DNA from: Coxiellaceae bacterium
GTDB taxonomy: Bacteria > Pseudomonadota > Gammaproteobacteria > Coxiellales > Coxiellaceae
Direction of reading: 5' to 3'
DNA length: 18,170 nucleotides
Assembly (NCBI GenBank): GCA_014238325.1
Contig: JABABH010000086.1
Location: 1 to 18,170 of the forward strand
In this document: positions 1-8,270 of the stretch, piece after piece
How the letters are laid out: the number at the start of each line of letters is the position of its first letter
How positions within the stretch are numbered: the stretch's first letter is position 1
Notes under the pieces: model-generated
Seen by the model: only the letters and a program-made list of their open reading frames with translations
What the model was told of the DNA's origin: nothing
The model's database searches: none
Made by a program: the position numbers and the translations under genes

Positions 1-598
1 CCAGCCGTTCTTGAGAGCCCTCTTCCGTCTCTATAGCCATCAACTGGCTTAGGATAACGGGTGCGAATAAATTATGGGAGGCTTCCAGCTCTGCTCGTCG
101 ATCTTGATAGTCTAATATTTTCACCACTAAATATTGAAGCATGTGACGGCAATTAAAATGCATCGACTCATATTGATGGGGTCGCCAATTAGGATTTCTA
201 TCACTCAGAATAGCTATGCTCACGATAGGTCTATCATAAAGCTCCCAAATTCGCACATAATAGCGACACATGCGTTTAGCAAAATCAGCTGACTGGGTAC
301 TTTGAAGCTCTAGATGAAAAAGAATCCAGACTTCTTCTGATTCGGATTGGCCCTCTTCAGGCTGCATCCAGACTCGAATGAGCGTATCGGCAATTTGATT
401 ACCTGCCGCAAAGGCTCTAGAGGCTTTTTTGAGTTCTTTATCAAGAAAACTAGGTGGCTTAGTCCAGTCGATTCGCGCTGCCATGGGCGGAAAGCAATAC
501 TCCAAGAAATCCTGGAAAAATAAATGTAAAGCTTGTTTCCATGGGGTATCCCAATCCTGTGTGCGAAGACGAGGTGACTCCAATATGCTAGGATTCAT
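1..598 (-). CDS. Rpn-family recombination-promoting nuclease / putative transposase-like protein (3' end off window)
   Basis: The reverse strand is open from an ATG at 598 to the left edge (199 codons seen), with a Shine-Dalgarno AGGTG at 605-609. The protein matches the PD-(D/E)XK family annotated as Rpn or 'transposase-like'. Asp71 in IADTLIRV and Glu97/Gln99 in WILFHLELQ fit the nuclease core. They are followed by the family's characteristic DFAKRMCRYYVRI, IVSIAILSDRNPNWRP and VVKILDY blocks, then an FAPVILSQL segment that resembles the usual 'NPFAvVvlAhL'. E. coli Rpn proteins are DNA endonucleases that stimulate RecA-independent recombination; relatives are often multicopy and poorly characterised. 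The C-terminus lies beyond the window, so intactness cannot be judged. No terminal inverted repeats are visible on the side present. The family call is firm from motifs; the function is by family only. Confidence 0.75.
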   Translation of the reverse strand, partial: MNPSILESPRLRTQDWDTPWKQALHLFFQDFLEYCFPPMAARIDWTKPPSFLDKELKKASRAFAAGNQIADTLIRVWMQPEEGQSESEEVWILFHLELQSTQSADFAKRMCRYYVRIWELYDRPIVSIAILSDRNPNWRPHQYESMHFNCRHMLQYLVVKILDYQDRRAELEASHNLFAPVILSQLMAIETEEGSQERL

Positions 599-843
599 AT
601 ACTACACCTATTCATAGAAGGGGAGCCACAAAGGCTCGTGTTAAATAGGCATCCTTGATGATCGCCTCAATAGTCATGAGAAAGCAATATTATGAGGGCG
701 GTTATGTCAGCCGTGCATCCATTACCATGATGGCAACCCACGCTTGACTATTTATTCATTGTAATAAAAAATAAAGGTTATTGCATCAAGAACTTTCAAG
801 CATAATAATTACTCAAAATATTATGAATTATTTGTTGCTATCA
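599..843. other. Intergenic region between the nuclease and kinase genes
   Basis: Both flanking genes lie on the minus strand. The part nearest the kinase stop (roughly 750-843) is AT-rich and holds no GC-rich hairpin with a T-run on the reverse strand, so I see no clear intrinsic terminator for the lptD operon. The part nearest the nuclease gene carries the candidate promoter described separately. I found no credible small gene or RNA here. Confidence 0.4.
642..670 (-). promoter_or_regulatory. Candidate sigma70 promoter for the Rpn-family gene
   Basis: On the reverse strand TTGAGG (670-665) and TATTTA (647-642) are separated by exactly 17 bases, about 45 bases upstream of the ATG at 598. 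Both boxes match only part of the consensus (4 of 6 each), so this is a plausible but unproven promoter. Confidence 0.3.
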
Positions 844-1554
844 TTAATCCCACGGCATATTTTCTAAATAGAGACGTAAGTGGCCTGCTGAGTTAAAGTA
901 TTGTGAAATTAAGCTATGTTTACGTCCCAAGACAAAGTGTTTGATATTGGGCCCGCATGTTTTATAGCCTGCAGCACCGCCAATCATTTCGTAGAAAATA
1001 TTAATGAGATCATAAACGTCACATTGGATTTTACGTTTAGAAGGAGGACCTAAATGCAGTAGGTCAATAAGATGTACTTCAAAGCCCAGACCTTTTTGTT
1101 TGAGTAGAATATTATCTGAATGGATGTCGCCATGGTATTCACCAATAAAATGCATTTGTTCTACACCTTGGGTCAAGGCATATAATAAATGCAGCGCTTC
1201 CAATGGAATCAGACGTTTGTATTTTTGACGAGCAATATAGGCTGACAAGAGTTCTCCATCAGCAAAATCAGAGACTAAAAAATCTACTTTCTTATCGTTA
1301 AGGTAGATAATATCATGAAAATGATACTGAATAATAATGGAGCAGGAGCGTAATTTATAGAGTTTTTTAGCATAGTGGATATGTGGTCGATGGGTATGAC
1401 CCCGTTTATGGTAAAATAATTTCGCTGCGCGGATAATCCCTGTTTTGTTTTCTTCAACCTTGTAGACTTCGCCTTCCCATCCAGATCCTAAGTACTCTAA
1501 AATTTTATAATTCGCGTTAATAGTGTCACCTATTTTTAAATTATAAAAGCTCAT
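844..1554 (-). CDS. Eukaryotic-type protein kinase-like protein
   Basis: A 236-residue soluble protein with the outline of a Ser/Thr protein kinase. It has a glycine loop LGSGWEGEV (residues 22-30), an AAKLF lysine at 45 in the VAIK position, and a catalytic loop YHGDIHSDNILL with Asp143 and Asn148 (HGD in place of HRD). Asp164 in LIDLL sits in the DFG position but is followed by Leu-Leu. A DVYDLINIF segment at 179-187 resembles helix F. I see no membrane segment, and the protein is shorter than most kinases (about 260-300). Its ATG overlaps the rsmA stop (ATGA, 1551-1554), so translation is probably coupled and it is the last gene of the lptD operon. It looks more AT- and Lys-rich than rsmA. 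The substrate is unknown. It could phosphorylate proteins or, like some bacterial kinase-fold enzymes, a small molecule. Confidence 0.7.
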   Translation of the reverse strand: MSFYNLKIGDTINANYKILEYLGSGWEGEVYKVEENKTGIIRAAKLFYHKRGHTHRPHIHYAKKLYKLRSCSIIIQYHFHDIIYLNDKKVDFLVSDFADGELLSAYIARQKYKRLIPLEALHLLYALTQGVEQMHFIGEYHGDIHSDNILLKQKGLGFEVHLIDLLHLGPPSKRKIQCDVYDLINIFYEMIGGAAGYKTCGPNIKHFVLGRKHSLISQYFNSAGHLRLYLENMPWD

Positions 1555-2408
1555 GACGAACGATGTCTCGGTGTGCTGACGACCCCTTCTGTTAGCATTT
1601 TTGTGAGCTTGACATAGGTTGACACAGACAGTTCTTGCGGCCGTTGTTGCAGATTGATACCTGCTGCTGTTAACACATGCGGCGCTATCAACTTACCTAA
1701 GGTGTTACCAATAGTCTTGCGTCTATGCTTGAAGGCCGTTTGTATGAGTTGAGCAAAGTGGGGATATTGTGTAGCGGTCAAGGGGTACGATGGATGAGGG
1801 ACGAGACGTATCATCGTTGAGTGTACTTTGGGGGCAGGATAAAATGCCTCCGGAGCTACATGACGTAGGGTAGTATTCTCACAAAAATATTGTGTCATGA
1901 TGCTTAAGCGATTGTAATGGTGCTCGCCTGTACGGGCTGTGATACGTGCCGCGACTTCTTGTTGTAGCATGATGAAGATATCCTGTATTTTGTGGATGTG
2001 AGAAAATAATTTAAATAGTATGGGGGTCGAGATATTATAAGGTAGGTTGCCAACTACTCGCAGCGAATGATCTTGTACGGATAGAGCTTCGATATCAAAT
2101 GCCAAAATATCAGCGAGATAAACAGTTGCACGCGGCTCATATTTGTCTTTGAGTGCAGGTGTACGATCGCGATCAATTTCAATTAAGTCGATGCGCTCAG
2201 CTTGGCTTTGAACAAGATAGTCGGTGAGAGCACCATTACCTGGGCCAATTTCTAAAATATGATCCGTGGCGGTTGGAGCGATATAAGCTAACATATCTTC
2301 CAATACCTGTGTATCTTGCAGAAAATGTTGGCCAAAGCGTTTGCGAGGAGGGGGCGTGTTTGCTACTGCATGGATGCGATGCTTTTTCATGGGAGTGGTC
2401 TCAGCCAC
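1551..2408 (-). CDS. rsmA: 16S rRNA dimethyladenosine transferase RsmA (KsgA)
   Basis: RsmA dimethylates two adjacent adenines in the 3' terminal helix of 16S rRNA (A1518/A1519 in E. coli) using SAM, late in 30S assembly. The sequence shows the N-terminal RKRFGQHFL block (residues 22-30), the SAM-binding EIGPGNGALT loop (53-62) and the NLPYNIS catalytic motif (121-127). Length is 285 residues from a GTG at 2408, or 279 from an in-frame ATG at 2390. Neither start has a strong Shine-Dalgarno, and family members usually begin only a few residues before the FGQHFL block, so the start is uncertain. The gene follows pdxA after a gap of about 75-90 bases, as in E. coli. Its stop overlaps the kinase start. 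The usual downstream partners apaG and apaH are absent from the window. Confidence 0.95.
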   Translation of the reverse strand: MAETTPMKKHRIHAVANTPPPRKRFGQHFLQDTQVLEDMLAYIAPTATDHILEIGPGNGALTDYLVQSQAERIDLIEIDRDRTPALKDKYEPRATVYLADILAFDIEALSVQDHSLRVVGNLPYNISTPILFKLFSHIHKIQDIFIMLQQEVAARITARTGEHHYNRLSIMTQYFCENTTLRHVAPEAFYPAPKVHSTMIRLVPHPSYPLTATQYPHFAQLIQTAFKHRRKTIGNTLGKLIAPHVLTAAGINLQQRPQELSVSTYVKLTKMLTEGVVSTPRHRSS

Positions 2409-2482
2409 CGATGAGCGGTCATGAAAATGTGTGTCCTGTCGGGTAATCTCGGTAGTGAATGGTATTCAAGTATTTGATTTGT

Positions 2483-3421
2483 TCAGCAATATAGCACATC
2501 TTTGGCTAAGGCCATAGCAGAAGCAAAGCTACTGGCGTCTGCGTGACCGCTCCCGGCTAAATTTAAGGCGGTACCGTGGTCGACTGAGGCCCGAAAGATG
2601 GGCAAACCTAAGGTGACATTAACGGCTTGTCCAAAACCGAGAGCTTTGATAACGGGAAGTCCTTGATCATGATAGAGGGCAAGTATCACGTCATGCGTAT
2701 CCCGGATGCTTGGGATAAAAGCAGTATCGGCGGGTAAGGGTCCCGTTAATAGAAAACCATTTTTTTTCAGCTTCCGAAGTAAAGGTTGGATAATTTCTAT
2801 CTCTTCCCGGCCGCAGTGCCCTTGCTCACCTGCATGCGGGTTTAAACCGCAAACTGCAATTTTGGGATGAGCGAGATGAAAGTATTGGTTCAAACCATGG
2901 CTAAGTAATCGTATATTGCGCCCTAAACTTTCAGAATTGATATGGCTTGCTACAGATGCTAGTGGAATATGGGTGGTATGTAATGCAATTTTTAATTGAG
3001 GCGTGACGAACAGCATCATAGTGTGCTTAATACCCATGAGCTTGGCTAGCCATTCTGTATGTCCCGTGAAGGGAATGCCCGCTTCGTTTAATGCAGCTTT
3101 ATGGACGGGGCCGGTGACCATGCCAGCAAACTCACCGTCGAGGCAACCTTCGGCGGCTGCTTGCAAAGTTTCTAATACATAGGTGGCATTGTCCAAATTT
3201 AAAAAACCAGCGCAGCAGTGACTTTTGAGTGGTACATGCAGGATAACCAGCTCTGATGGGATGGTTATACTGAGTTGCTTAGCCCGATCCATGAGCAAAG
3301 CTTGATCCGTGATCACGATGGTGGGAGTTTGACGAGCCTCGCGATGGGATTGCAGCCATTGTAGAAAGATATCCGGACCTATTCCCGCTGGTTCTCCTAG
3401 AGTGATCGCAATGGGTTTCAT
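2483..3421 (-). CDS. pdxA: 4-hydroxythreonine-4-phosphate dehydrogenase PdxA
   Basis: PdxA oxidises 4-phosphohydroxy-threonine with NAD(P) in the deoxyxylulose-5-phosphate-dependent route to pyridoxal phosphate (vitamin B6); it is a cytosolic dimer. The protein is 312 residues (E. coli about 329). It starts with the family's PIAITLGEPAGIGP block. The three histidines that bind the divalent metal are visible at 121 (TGHTEW), 196 (NPHAGE) and 251 (YHDQGLP). The signature VTGPVHKAALNEAG lies at about 102-115. The ATG at 3421 overlaps the surA stop as ATGA and has no obvious Shine-Dalgarno, which suggests translational coupling to surA. The surA-pdxA-rsmA order is that of E. coli. Confidence 0.96.
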   Translation of the reverse strand: MKPIAITLGEPAGIGPDIFLQWLQSHREARQTPTIVITDQALLMDRAKQLSITIPSELVILHVPLKSHCCAGFLNLDNATYVLETLQAAAEGCLDGEFAGMVTGPVHKAALNEAGIPFTGHTEWLAKLMGIKHTMMLFVTPQLKIALHTTHIPLASVASHINSESLGRNIRLLSHGLNQYFHLAHPKIAVCGLNPHAGEQGHCGREEIEIIQPLLRKLKKNGFLLTGPLPADTAFIPSIRDTHDVILALYHDQGLPVIKALGFGQAVNVTLGLPIFRASVDHGTALNLAGSGHADASSFASAMALAKDVLYC

Positions 3422-4389
3422 AGGGGGTAGACTTTGACATAACTTTGTTTGCGAATCGTTTTAAGCAATTTTTTTTTTTTTTTCTGCACCTTTTCCATTT
3501 TCACCCGATTTTTTATGTCAGCTGCTGTGATCGAACTGCGTTTGCCGAGTAGCTTAATAATATGGAAACCATTTTCAGCACGGATAGGGGAAGAGACTTG
3601 ATTCATTTTTAGACCAAGTAGAGGGGTGAGAAAGACCGTAGGTAATTGTTTTATATAACGCCAGCCGAGGTCTTCGCTATTTGGATATTGTTCCATCAGT
3701 GAGCTAAAGTTGCTACCGGCACGAAGGCGTTGTAGCACAACCTCCGCTTTCTTTTCGGCTTTTTTCAGCTCCTCAGGAGAAGGATTGTCGCCGCTTGCGT
3801 TAAAGGGTATATGAATAGTGGCAACATGATATTGGATAGGTAACTGTGCCTGATATTGTTTCTGAAATTGCTTGATATCAGCAGCACTGACCTTAATGGA
3901 TGTACCGAGTGTATACATTAATTGCTGCATGCTAATTTCGTCTCTGACGTGATCGTGGAACTGAGCATAATTGATATGATGATTCGCTAGTTGCTGCTTA
4001 AATTCCGCCATAGACCAATGATTTTTTTTGGCAATATGCTCTATCGTGGCTTGAATTTGTTCGTCAGTTGGGGCAATGCCTCTTTGTTGAGCGTATTGCA
4101 ATAATAGTTGTTTATTGATGAGATCCTGTAGAATCCTAGCTTTCAGAATATTGTCTGAAGGGAGCGCGGTGTTATATTGCGCAAATTGTGCTTTGGCTAC
4201 TGCTACGGCGTGCTTGAGTTCAGTAGAGGTGATGGCTTTATCCCCCACGAGCGCCACTGTGCGATCCAGGGGCTCCGATTTTTCTGAGGCGGTTGGCTTC
4301 GGTGGAGTGGGTGAGATAGCCAATCCCGGGCTGACGATTCCAAGAAGGAAGAGTGTGATAGGTAGATGCTTCAGTATTTTTTTGATCAT
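3418..4389 (-). CDS. surA: Periplasmic chaperone / peptidyl-prolyl isomerase SurA (single parvulin domain)
   Basis: SurA escorts outer-membrane barrels such as LptD across the periplasm. I place the start at the second of two close ATGs (4389) because GAGG at 4397-4400 sits 7 bases upstream of it; the first ATG (4395) is only one base from that GAGG. The product is 323 residues with a Lys-rich N-region and a hydrophobic signal segment (HLPITLFLLGIVSPGLA). Then come the SurA N-domain (VALVGDKAITSTEL; ILQDLINKQLLLQ; YAQFHDHVRDEI), one parvulin domain (YHVATIHIPF to NGFHIIKLLGKR), and a C-terminal helix ending SYVKVYPL. E. coli SurA is 428 residues with two parvulin domains, so one is missing. 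A run of 15 A's near the 3' end encodes five lysines. The stop overlaps pdxA. Confidence 0.93.
   Translation of the reverse strand: MIKKILKHLPITLFLLGIVSPGLAISPTPPKPTASEKSEPLDRTVALVGDKAITSTELKHAVAVAKAQFAQYNTALPSDNILKARILQDLINKQLLLQYAQQRGIAPTDEQIQATIEHIAKKNHWSMAEFKQQLANHHINYAQFHDHVRDEISMQQLMYTLGTSIKVSAADIKQFQKQYQAQLPIQYHVATIHIPFNASGDNPSPEELKKAEKKAEVVLQRLRAGSNFSSLMEQYPNSEDLGWRYIKQLPTVFLTPLLGLKMNQVSSPIRAENGFHIIKLLGKRSSITAADIKNRVKMEKVQKKKKKLLKTIRKQSYVKVYPL
3469..3483 (-). repeat. A15 homopolymer inside surA
   Basis: Fifteen consecutive T's on the + strand (A's on the coding strand) encode Lys5 near the SurA C-terminus. The frame is intact at 15. One extra A would end the protein two residues after the lysines. 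One fewer would shift the reading frame past the surA stop and into pdxA. Runs of this length slip readily during replication and transcription, and are also a common place for assembly errors. Confidence 0.9.
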
Positions 4390-4432
4390 GATCATGCCTC
4401 TAGTGGTATCGTTTTATCCCTAGTGTATTGAC

Positions 4433-7036
4433 TCAGGAATGCATGCCAGCCATGGTTGAAAACAATTCGGTGAAGTGTCGAGTTCCCACGGTGGCTAGGC
4501 CTTTTAATTCCAACTGGAAATAAAAACCAGTATTGAATCGATTCTTAAATAGACGTGGCCCAGTGGATGATATACTAGCAAAGGAGTGCTGTACAACCAA
4601 GCGAAAGCTCCAACAGCAGCTATCGTATTGTACACCCGAGAACAACGTATCGATTCGCTCACGATTAAAATTATAAGCCATAGATCCGACAGCACTCCAT
4701 CGTTCGGTCATGGGCCATAAGCCTTGCAATAACAACAAGCTAGTATTGGTGCTAAACGGGTTGGTTGGGGCAGTATTGAGGGTATTGGGGTCGACGATGG
4801 ATTGACCATTTTCATGAACGAAGAGATAGCCAAGGCTGAGCACTCGGTGGTGTGTATCGTTATAGGTGATCTGGATCGAGCTGTTATTGGTTTGGCCACG
4901 GTTGGGATCCCATGCGAGGCTGCCGTTTAAGGACCAAGGGATTAACGGTGTATAATAAGTGAGTTCTGCTAGGAGCGGTGACCAATGAAAGGGGCTCGGC
5001 GGATTGCTATCAGATAAGGATACCCGTGGGCGGCTGATATAATAACTCAATCCAAAACGTCCTGTAAGAATGGGAGTACCTGATGCTGTATTTAAAATGC
5101 GAGAAGTGAGCCCCATGCTGACTTGATTCGCGTTTTGTAAGCGGTCATCGCCAGTAAATTGATTGATCCAAAATAAGCGCTCAAAATTCCAGGGTAAGAG
5201 TACGGTATCAAAATTAGGCAAGGCTGTTTGTGAGCGATAGGGTATAAATAAATAAAAAATATGAGGTTCTAAGGTTTGGGTGAAATCATGGGACCCCATA
5301 TGAAAGCGATGATCAAAGTATTGCTGGATATCGACATTGAAGATGGGTAAGAGGCGGCTCGGTTGCCTGGATTGTACCGGAGTGGGGTGCGCGATTTGGT
5401 AAGTCGTCAGGTCGAGTGCTATTTCGGGTGTGATAGAGCCGGAAGCAAAATAAACGGGCCAGCGAATCCCAGGGTGTAGATTCAAGCGTTGTCCCGTGGG
5501 ACGTTGTTCAGAGGTGACCACACTATGATAATTAAAATTAACCAGTTCGCCACGCCAATAGAAATCTATTGCCGGTAAGAGATCGGGGTAATAGGCGTTT
5601 GCGTTTAAATCAGGGGCACGGATGTATTGATCCAAGGGCGGGTTTTCAGTTTGGTTCACCATATGTAAGGTTTGATAATCTTGTACTAAGCCAAAGAAGT
5701 TCCAATGCACGCCTCGATATCGCAAATCCACTTGATTCAGCAATTGATTGCTCAGCGTGCTAGCGCCTCGTGCCCCACCGAAATTTTGAAAATAATAGGG
5801 ATCGGAGACACGATTAATTTGAATATGAGATGACCAGTTTGGATTAAAGTGAAGGGTATCTCTAAATGAGAAAAAGGCGCGAGCCTGGCTTTCTCGTTCC
5901 AGTTGCTCGAGCAGCGGCTGGTAAATGCTCTGATCATAAATCGCTGCGTTACTGAAGGTGGTTTGCATCTCTTGTTGAAATTGTTTAAAAGTACGGTCAT
6001 GGGGGATATAGCTCAAGTACACAGAGCCCACTTGCGTGGTACTGAGAAATCTAAAGGTTTCCACTAATCGTATCCCTCGCCGTGTTAAGTATTGGAGTGC
6101 GGAGGTCAAATCATAATTCGGTGCGATATTCCAATAAATTGGCAGGGAAATAACCGCACCGGTTTGATTATCAATACCGAAGCGTGGAAATAAAAAACCA
6201 CTTTTTCGCTGATGATTTAATGAAAAAGAATAATAGGGCCAGTAAAATACCGGTACACCTTTGACCCACAATATCCCATGATAGGCCGTGCCGACTTGAT
6301 GCTTGGTATCCAACACTAATTTTTTGACGCTGAGCCACCAAGTGGGATGGTCAAGTGCACAAGTGCTATAGGTAGCTTGTTGCAGTTCCGTGATATCGAA
6401 TTGATCATAGATGATAGCGTGAGCCGTCCCCCAAATATCCGATACATGCTGAAATGAGGTGTGATGCGTATCGTGTACGGCTAGATGATAGGCTGCATGC
6501 CATAATTCTGTATGCTTAGGCTTTAAGGTTAAAGTTAAAATATTGGCTGCCATCAATCGCCCTTGTTCGCGTAAGCGTATATGTCCGACGAGCATAATTT
6601 TTTTAATCTGCCATGTTTTTTTGTCGTAATAGACAGTAGCGCGGTCGGCATCCAGTATGCGATGGGCGTCGATTACGTGGACCGATGTTTTAAAGACAGC
6701 GCGGCCTTCTTGTGCAAAGACCTGGACATGTTTGGCTGAGATGGTCGTCGTGACATAACCTGGTGTCGATGTTGAGTGAGGAGAGGGGATAGATGTATTG
6801 GCATAGCAGCCCGTGCATGGATGACAAAGGAGGGGATCATGGGGTATCCAGTTGAGTGTATTTTTTAGATCTGCTCCTTGGGAGATACTTTTTTTATGTG
6901 GGCGAGGATGAAAAGCTTGATCCCTTTTTTTTGGGCTGAGAACTCGAGTAGACGAATATTGTTTTTTCCATAGGGTTTTGCTAGCCTCATGTTCGTGATG
7001 CTGGCTTGTTGCATAGGCAGCATGTGCTGTTAGCAT
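4433..7036 (-). CDS. lptD: LPS-assembly outer-membrane protein LptD
   Basis: LptD forms, with LptE, the translocon that inserts LPS into the outer leaflet. The frame encodes 867 residues from the first ATG (E. coli LptD 784). An N-terminal region contains three cysteines (71, 74, 77). It is followed by an LptA/OstA-like periplasmic domain (about 93-215) and a long aromatic-rich C-terminal beta-barrel beginning near KKLVLDTKHQVG. Cysteines expected to form the inter-domain disulfides are visible: the N-terminal group, STCALDHPTWW (the Cys173 equivalent), and the adjacent pair YDSCCWSF near the C-terminus (Cys724/725 in E. coli). The listed start yields no signal peptide. The same frame continues upstream to 7168 and encodes one there (see the separate entry), so the true start is probably upstream and non-ATG. 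First gene of the lptD-surA-pdxA-rsmA-kinase operon. Confidence 0.95.
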   Translation of the reverse strand: MLTAHAAYATSQHHEHEASKTLWKKQYSSTRVLSPKKRDQAFHPRPHKKSISQGADLKNTLNWIPHDPLLCHPCTGCYANTSIPSPHSTSTPGYVTTTISAKHVQVFAQEGRAVFKTSVHVIDAHRILDADRATVYYDKKTWQIKKIMLVGHIRLREQGRLMAANILTLTLKPKHTELWHAAYHLAVHDTHHTSFQHVSDIWGTAHAIIYDQFDITELQQATYSTCALDHPTWWLSVKKLVLDTKHQVGTAYHGILWVKGVPVFYWPYYSFSLNHQRKSGFLFPRFGIDNQTGAVISLPIYWNIAPNYDLTSALQYLTRRGIRLVETFRFLSTTQVGSVYLSYIPHDRTFKQFQQEMQTTFSNAAIYDQSIYQPLLEQLERESQARAFFSFRDTLHFNPNWSSHIQINRVSDPYYFQNFGGARGASTLSNQLLNQVDLRYRGVHWNFFGLVQDYQTLHMVNQTENPPLDQYIRAPDLNANAYYPDLLPAIDFYWRGELVNFNYHSVVTSEQRPTGQRLNLHPGIRWPVYFASGSITPEIALDLTTYQIAHPTPVQSRQPSRLLPIFNVDIQQYFDHRFHMGSHDFTQTLEPHIFYLFIPYRSQTALPNFDTVLLPWNFERLFWINQFTGDDRLQNANQVSMGLTSRILNTASGTPILTGRFGLSYYISRPRVSLSDSNPPSPFHWSPLLAELTYYTPLIPWSLNGSLAWDPNRGQTNNSSIQITYNDTHHRVLSLGYLFVHENGQSIVDPNTLNTAPTNPFSTNTSLLLLQGLWPMTERWSAVGSMAYNFNRERIDTLFSGVQYDSCCWSFRLVVQHSFASISSTGPRLFKNRFNTGFYFQLELKGLATVGTRHFTELFSTMAGMHS

Positions 7037-7117
7037 ATCCGTAGATTGCAGGACTAGTATCAGGAATAGGGAGTAAACGAAGGATATAATGGATAGCCTG
7101 CCTGTCGATGAAAGAAT
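7037..7117 (-). other. In-frame upstream extension of lptD encoding a probable signal peptide
   Basis: The lptD frame stays open from 7036 up to a TAG at 7169-7171 but contains no ATG, GTG or TTG. It encodes basic residues (KIRVQ, then GR) followed by the hydrophobic run LSIISFVYSLFLILVLQS and an AHAAYA cleavage-like site just inside the listed CDS. This is what an exported barrel protein needs. Possible non-canonical starts include ATT at 7117, ATC at 7129, ATA at 7144 and CTG at 7063; none has a strong Shine-Dalgarno. An ATT start at 7117 would give 894 residues. A sequencing or real indel that removed a canonical start is the alternative. Confidence 0.6.
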
Positions 7118-7219
7118 TTGTACACGGATTTTATGTGCAGCTATGTTACTCGCTTCGACGAGATTTCGCTATATTAGACGTCAATTTAAGGTGGGCCTAA
7201 GCGTAAAGGTGCAATCATC

Positions 7220-8251
7220 ATGTTGAGCGACTCTGCTTTTTTGCCACACAAGGAACATGGTGCGCGCTATAGGACTGCCGCTTGCCGAGCTGAGATATTG
7301 CAGTGCTGGCTCCGTGCTGTTTTACCTGAGGCACCCACAAGATTTGAGGTATTGGCACAAGATGCGAGTTGTCGACGTTATTATCGAGTGTATTGCAAGG
7401 CACAATCTTATATCGTCATGGATTTATTGCCGATACATGGAAATTGTCTGGCCTTTGTGTGTATTGCGCGGGCATTTCGTGATTTAAATATTCCTGTACC
7501 GAAGGTACATGCTGCTGATATTCGACATGGATTTTTATTGTTAACTGATTTTGGTGATCAGCGGTTTCTGGATGTATTAGATGCTAGGACGGCCCATCAA
7601 TTATATCCACAAGCCTGTCGTAGTCTCCTGAGGATTCAATCCTGCCGACAGATTCCAGGTTATAGCTTGCCTCGATTTGATCAGCGATGGTATTGCCAAG
7701 AAATGGCATTGTTTCGCGATTGGTATTTAGCGCAACATCTAAACTATTCTCTATCTTTAAAAGAAGAAAAGAAATTATATACTATCTTGCATCATATTGC
7801 GGAATCGCTAGAGTCACAGCCACATACTTGTGTGCATAGAGACTATCATGCTGGGAACTTAATGTGGCGGTCAGAGCAGCTCGAACCAGGGATACTGGAT
7901 TTCCAAGATGCCCTATGGGGGCCTGTGACGTATGATATCGTTTCTTTATTGCGTGATTTTTATATAGAATGGCCTGAGGAGCAAGTGCAGATGTGGGCCT
8001 TGGCCTATCAATGTGATGCCGAGCAGCGTGGTATACTTCCGGTAGTGGAGCAGCGTACTTTTTTACGATGGTTTGATTATACTGTGGTGCAGCGTAGCTT
8101 AAAATGTATAGGCATTTTCACGCGATTAAAGCTCAGGGACCATAAACCCAATTATATGCAATATATTCCGCGTGCTATGCGATATATTCGATTCGTCTCT
8201 GCGCGGTACCCTGAATTGTCTGCCCTCGATAGATTTTTAAACTTAGCGTGA
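7220..8251 (+). CDS. amgK: N-acetylmuramate/N-acetylglucosamine kinase AmgK
   Basis: AmgK phosphorylates MurNAc (and GlcNAc) at the anomeric C1 with ATP. This is the first step of the recycling route that bypasses de novo MurNAc synthesis and underlies intrinsic fosfomycin tolerance in Pseudomonas. The protein is 343 residues, close to the P. putida enzyme. It shows an aminoglycoside-phosphotransferase fold: LAQDASCRRYYRV (45-57) and YIVMDLLP in the N-lobe, the catalytic loop VHRDYHAGNLMW (206-217; Asp209, Asn213), and the metal-binding ILDFQDALWGPVTYD (225-239). The ATG at 7220 has AAAGGTG at 7205-7211, about 8 bases upstream. murU follows 19 bases later, the diagnostic pairing. The gene is divergent from lptD across about 180 bases; a TATATT at 7170-7175 is a possible -10 but its -35 is poor. 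Confidence 0.93.
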   Translation: MLSDSAFLPHKEHGARYRTAACRAEILQCWLRAVLPEAPTRFEVLAQDASCRRYYRVYCKAQSYIVMDLLPIHGNCLAFVCIARAFRDLNIPVPKVHAADIRHGFLLLTDFGDQRFLDVLDARTAHQLYPQACRSLLRIQSCRQIPGYSLPRFDQRWYCQEMALFRDWYLAQHLNYSLSLKEEKKLYTILHHIAESLESQPHTCVHRDYHAGNLMWRSEQLEPGILDFQDALWGPVTYDIVSLLRDFYIEWPEEQVQMWALAYQCDAEQRGILPVVEQRTFLRWFDYTVVQRSLKCIGIFTRLKLRDHKPNYMQYIPRAMRYIRFVSARYPELSALDRFLNLA

Positions 8252-8270
8252 TCGTAGTCTGGATACAGCC

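Noticed and set aside
4115..4423. 102-codon + strand frame opposite the surA 5' region
   Set aside because: An antisense shadow of surA with no ribosome site and no family resemblance.
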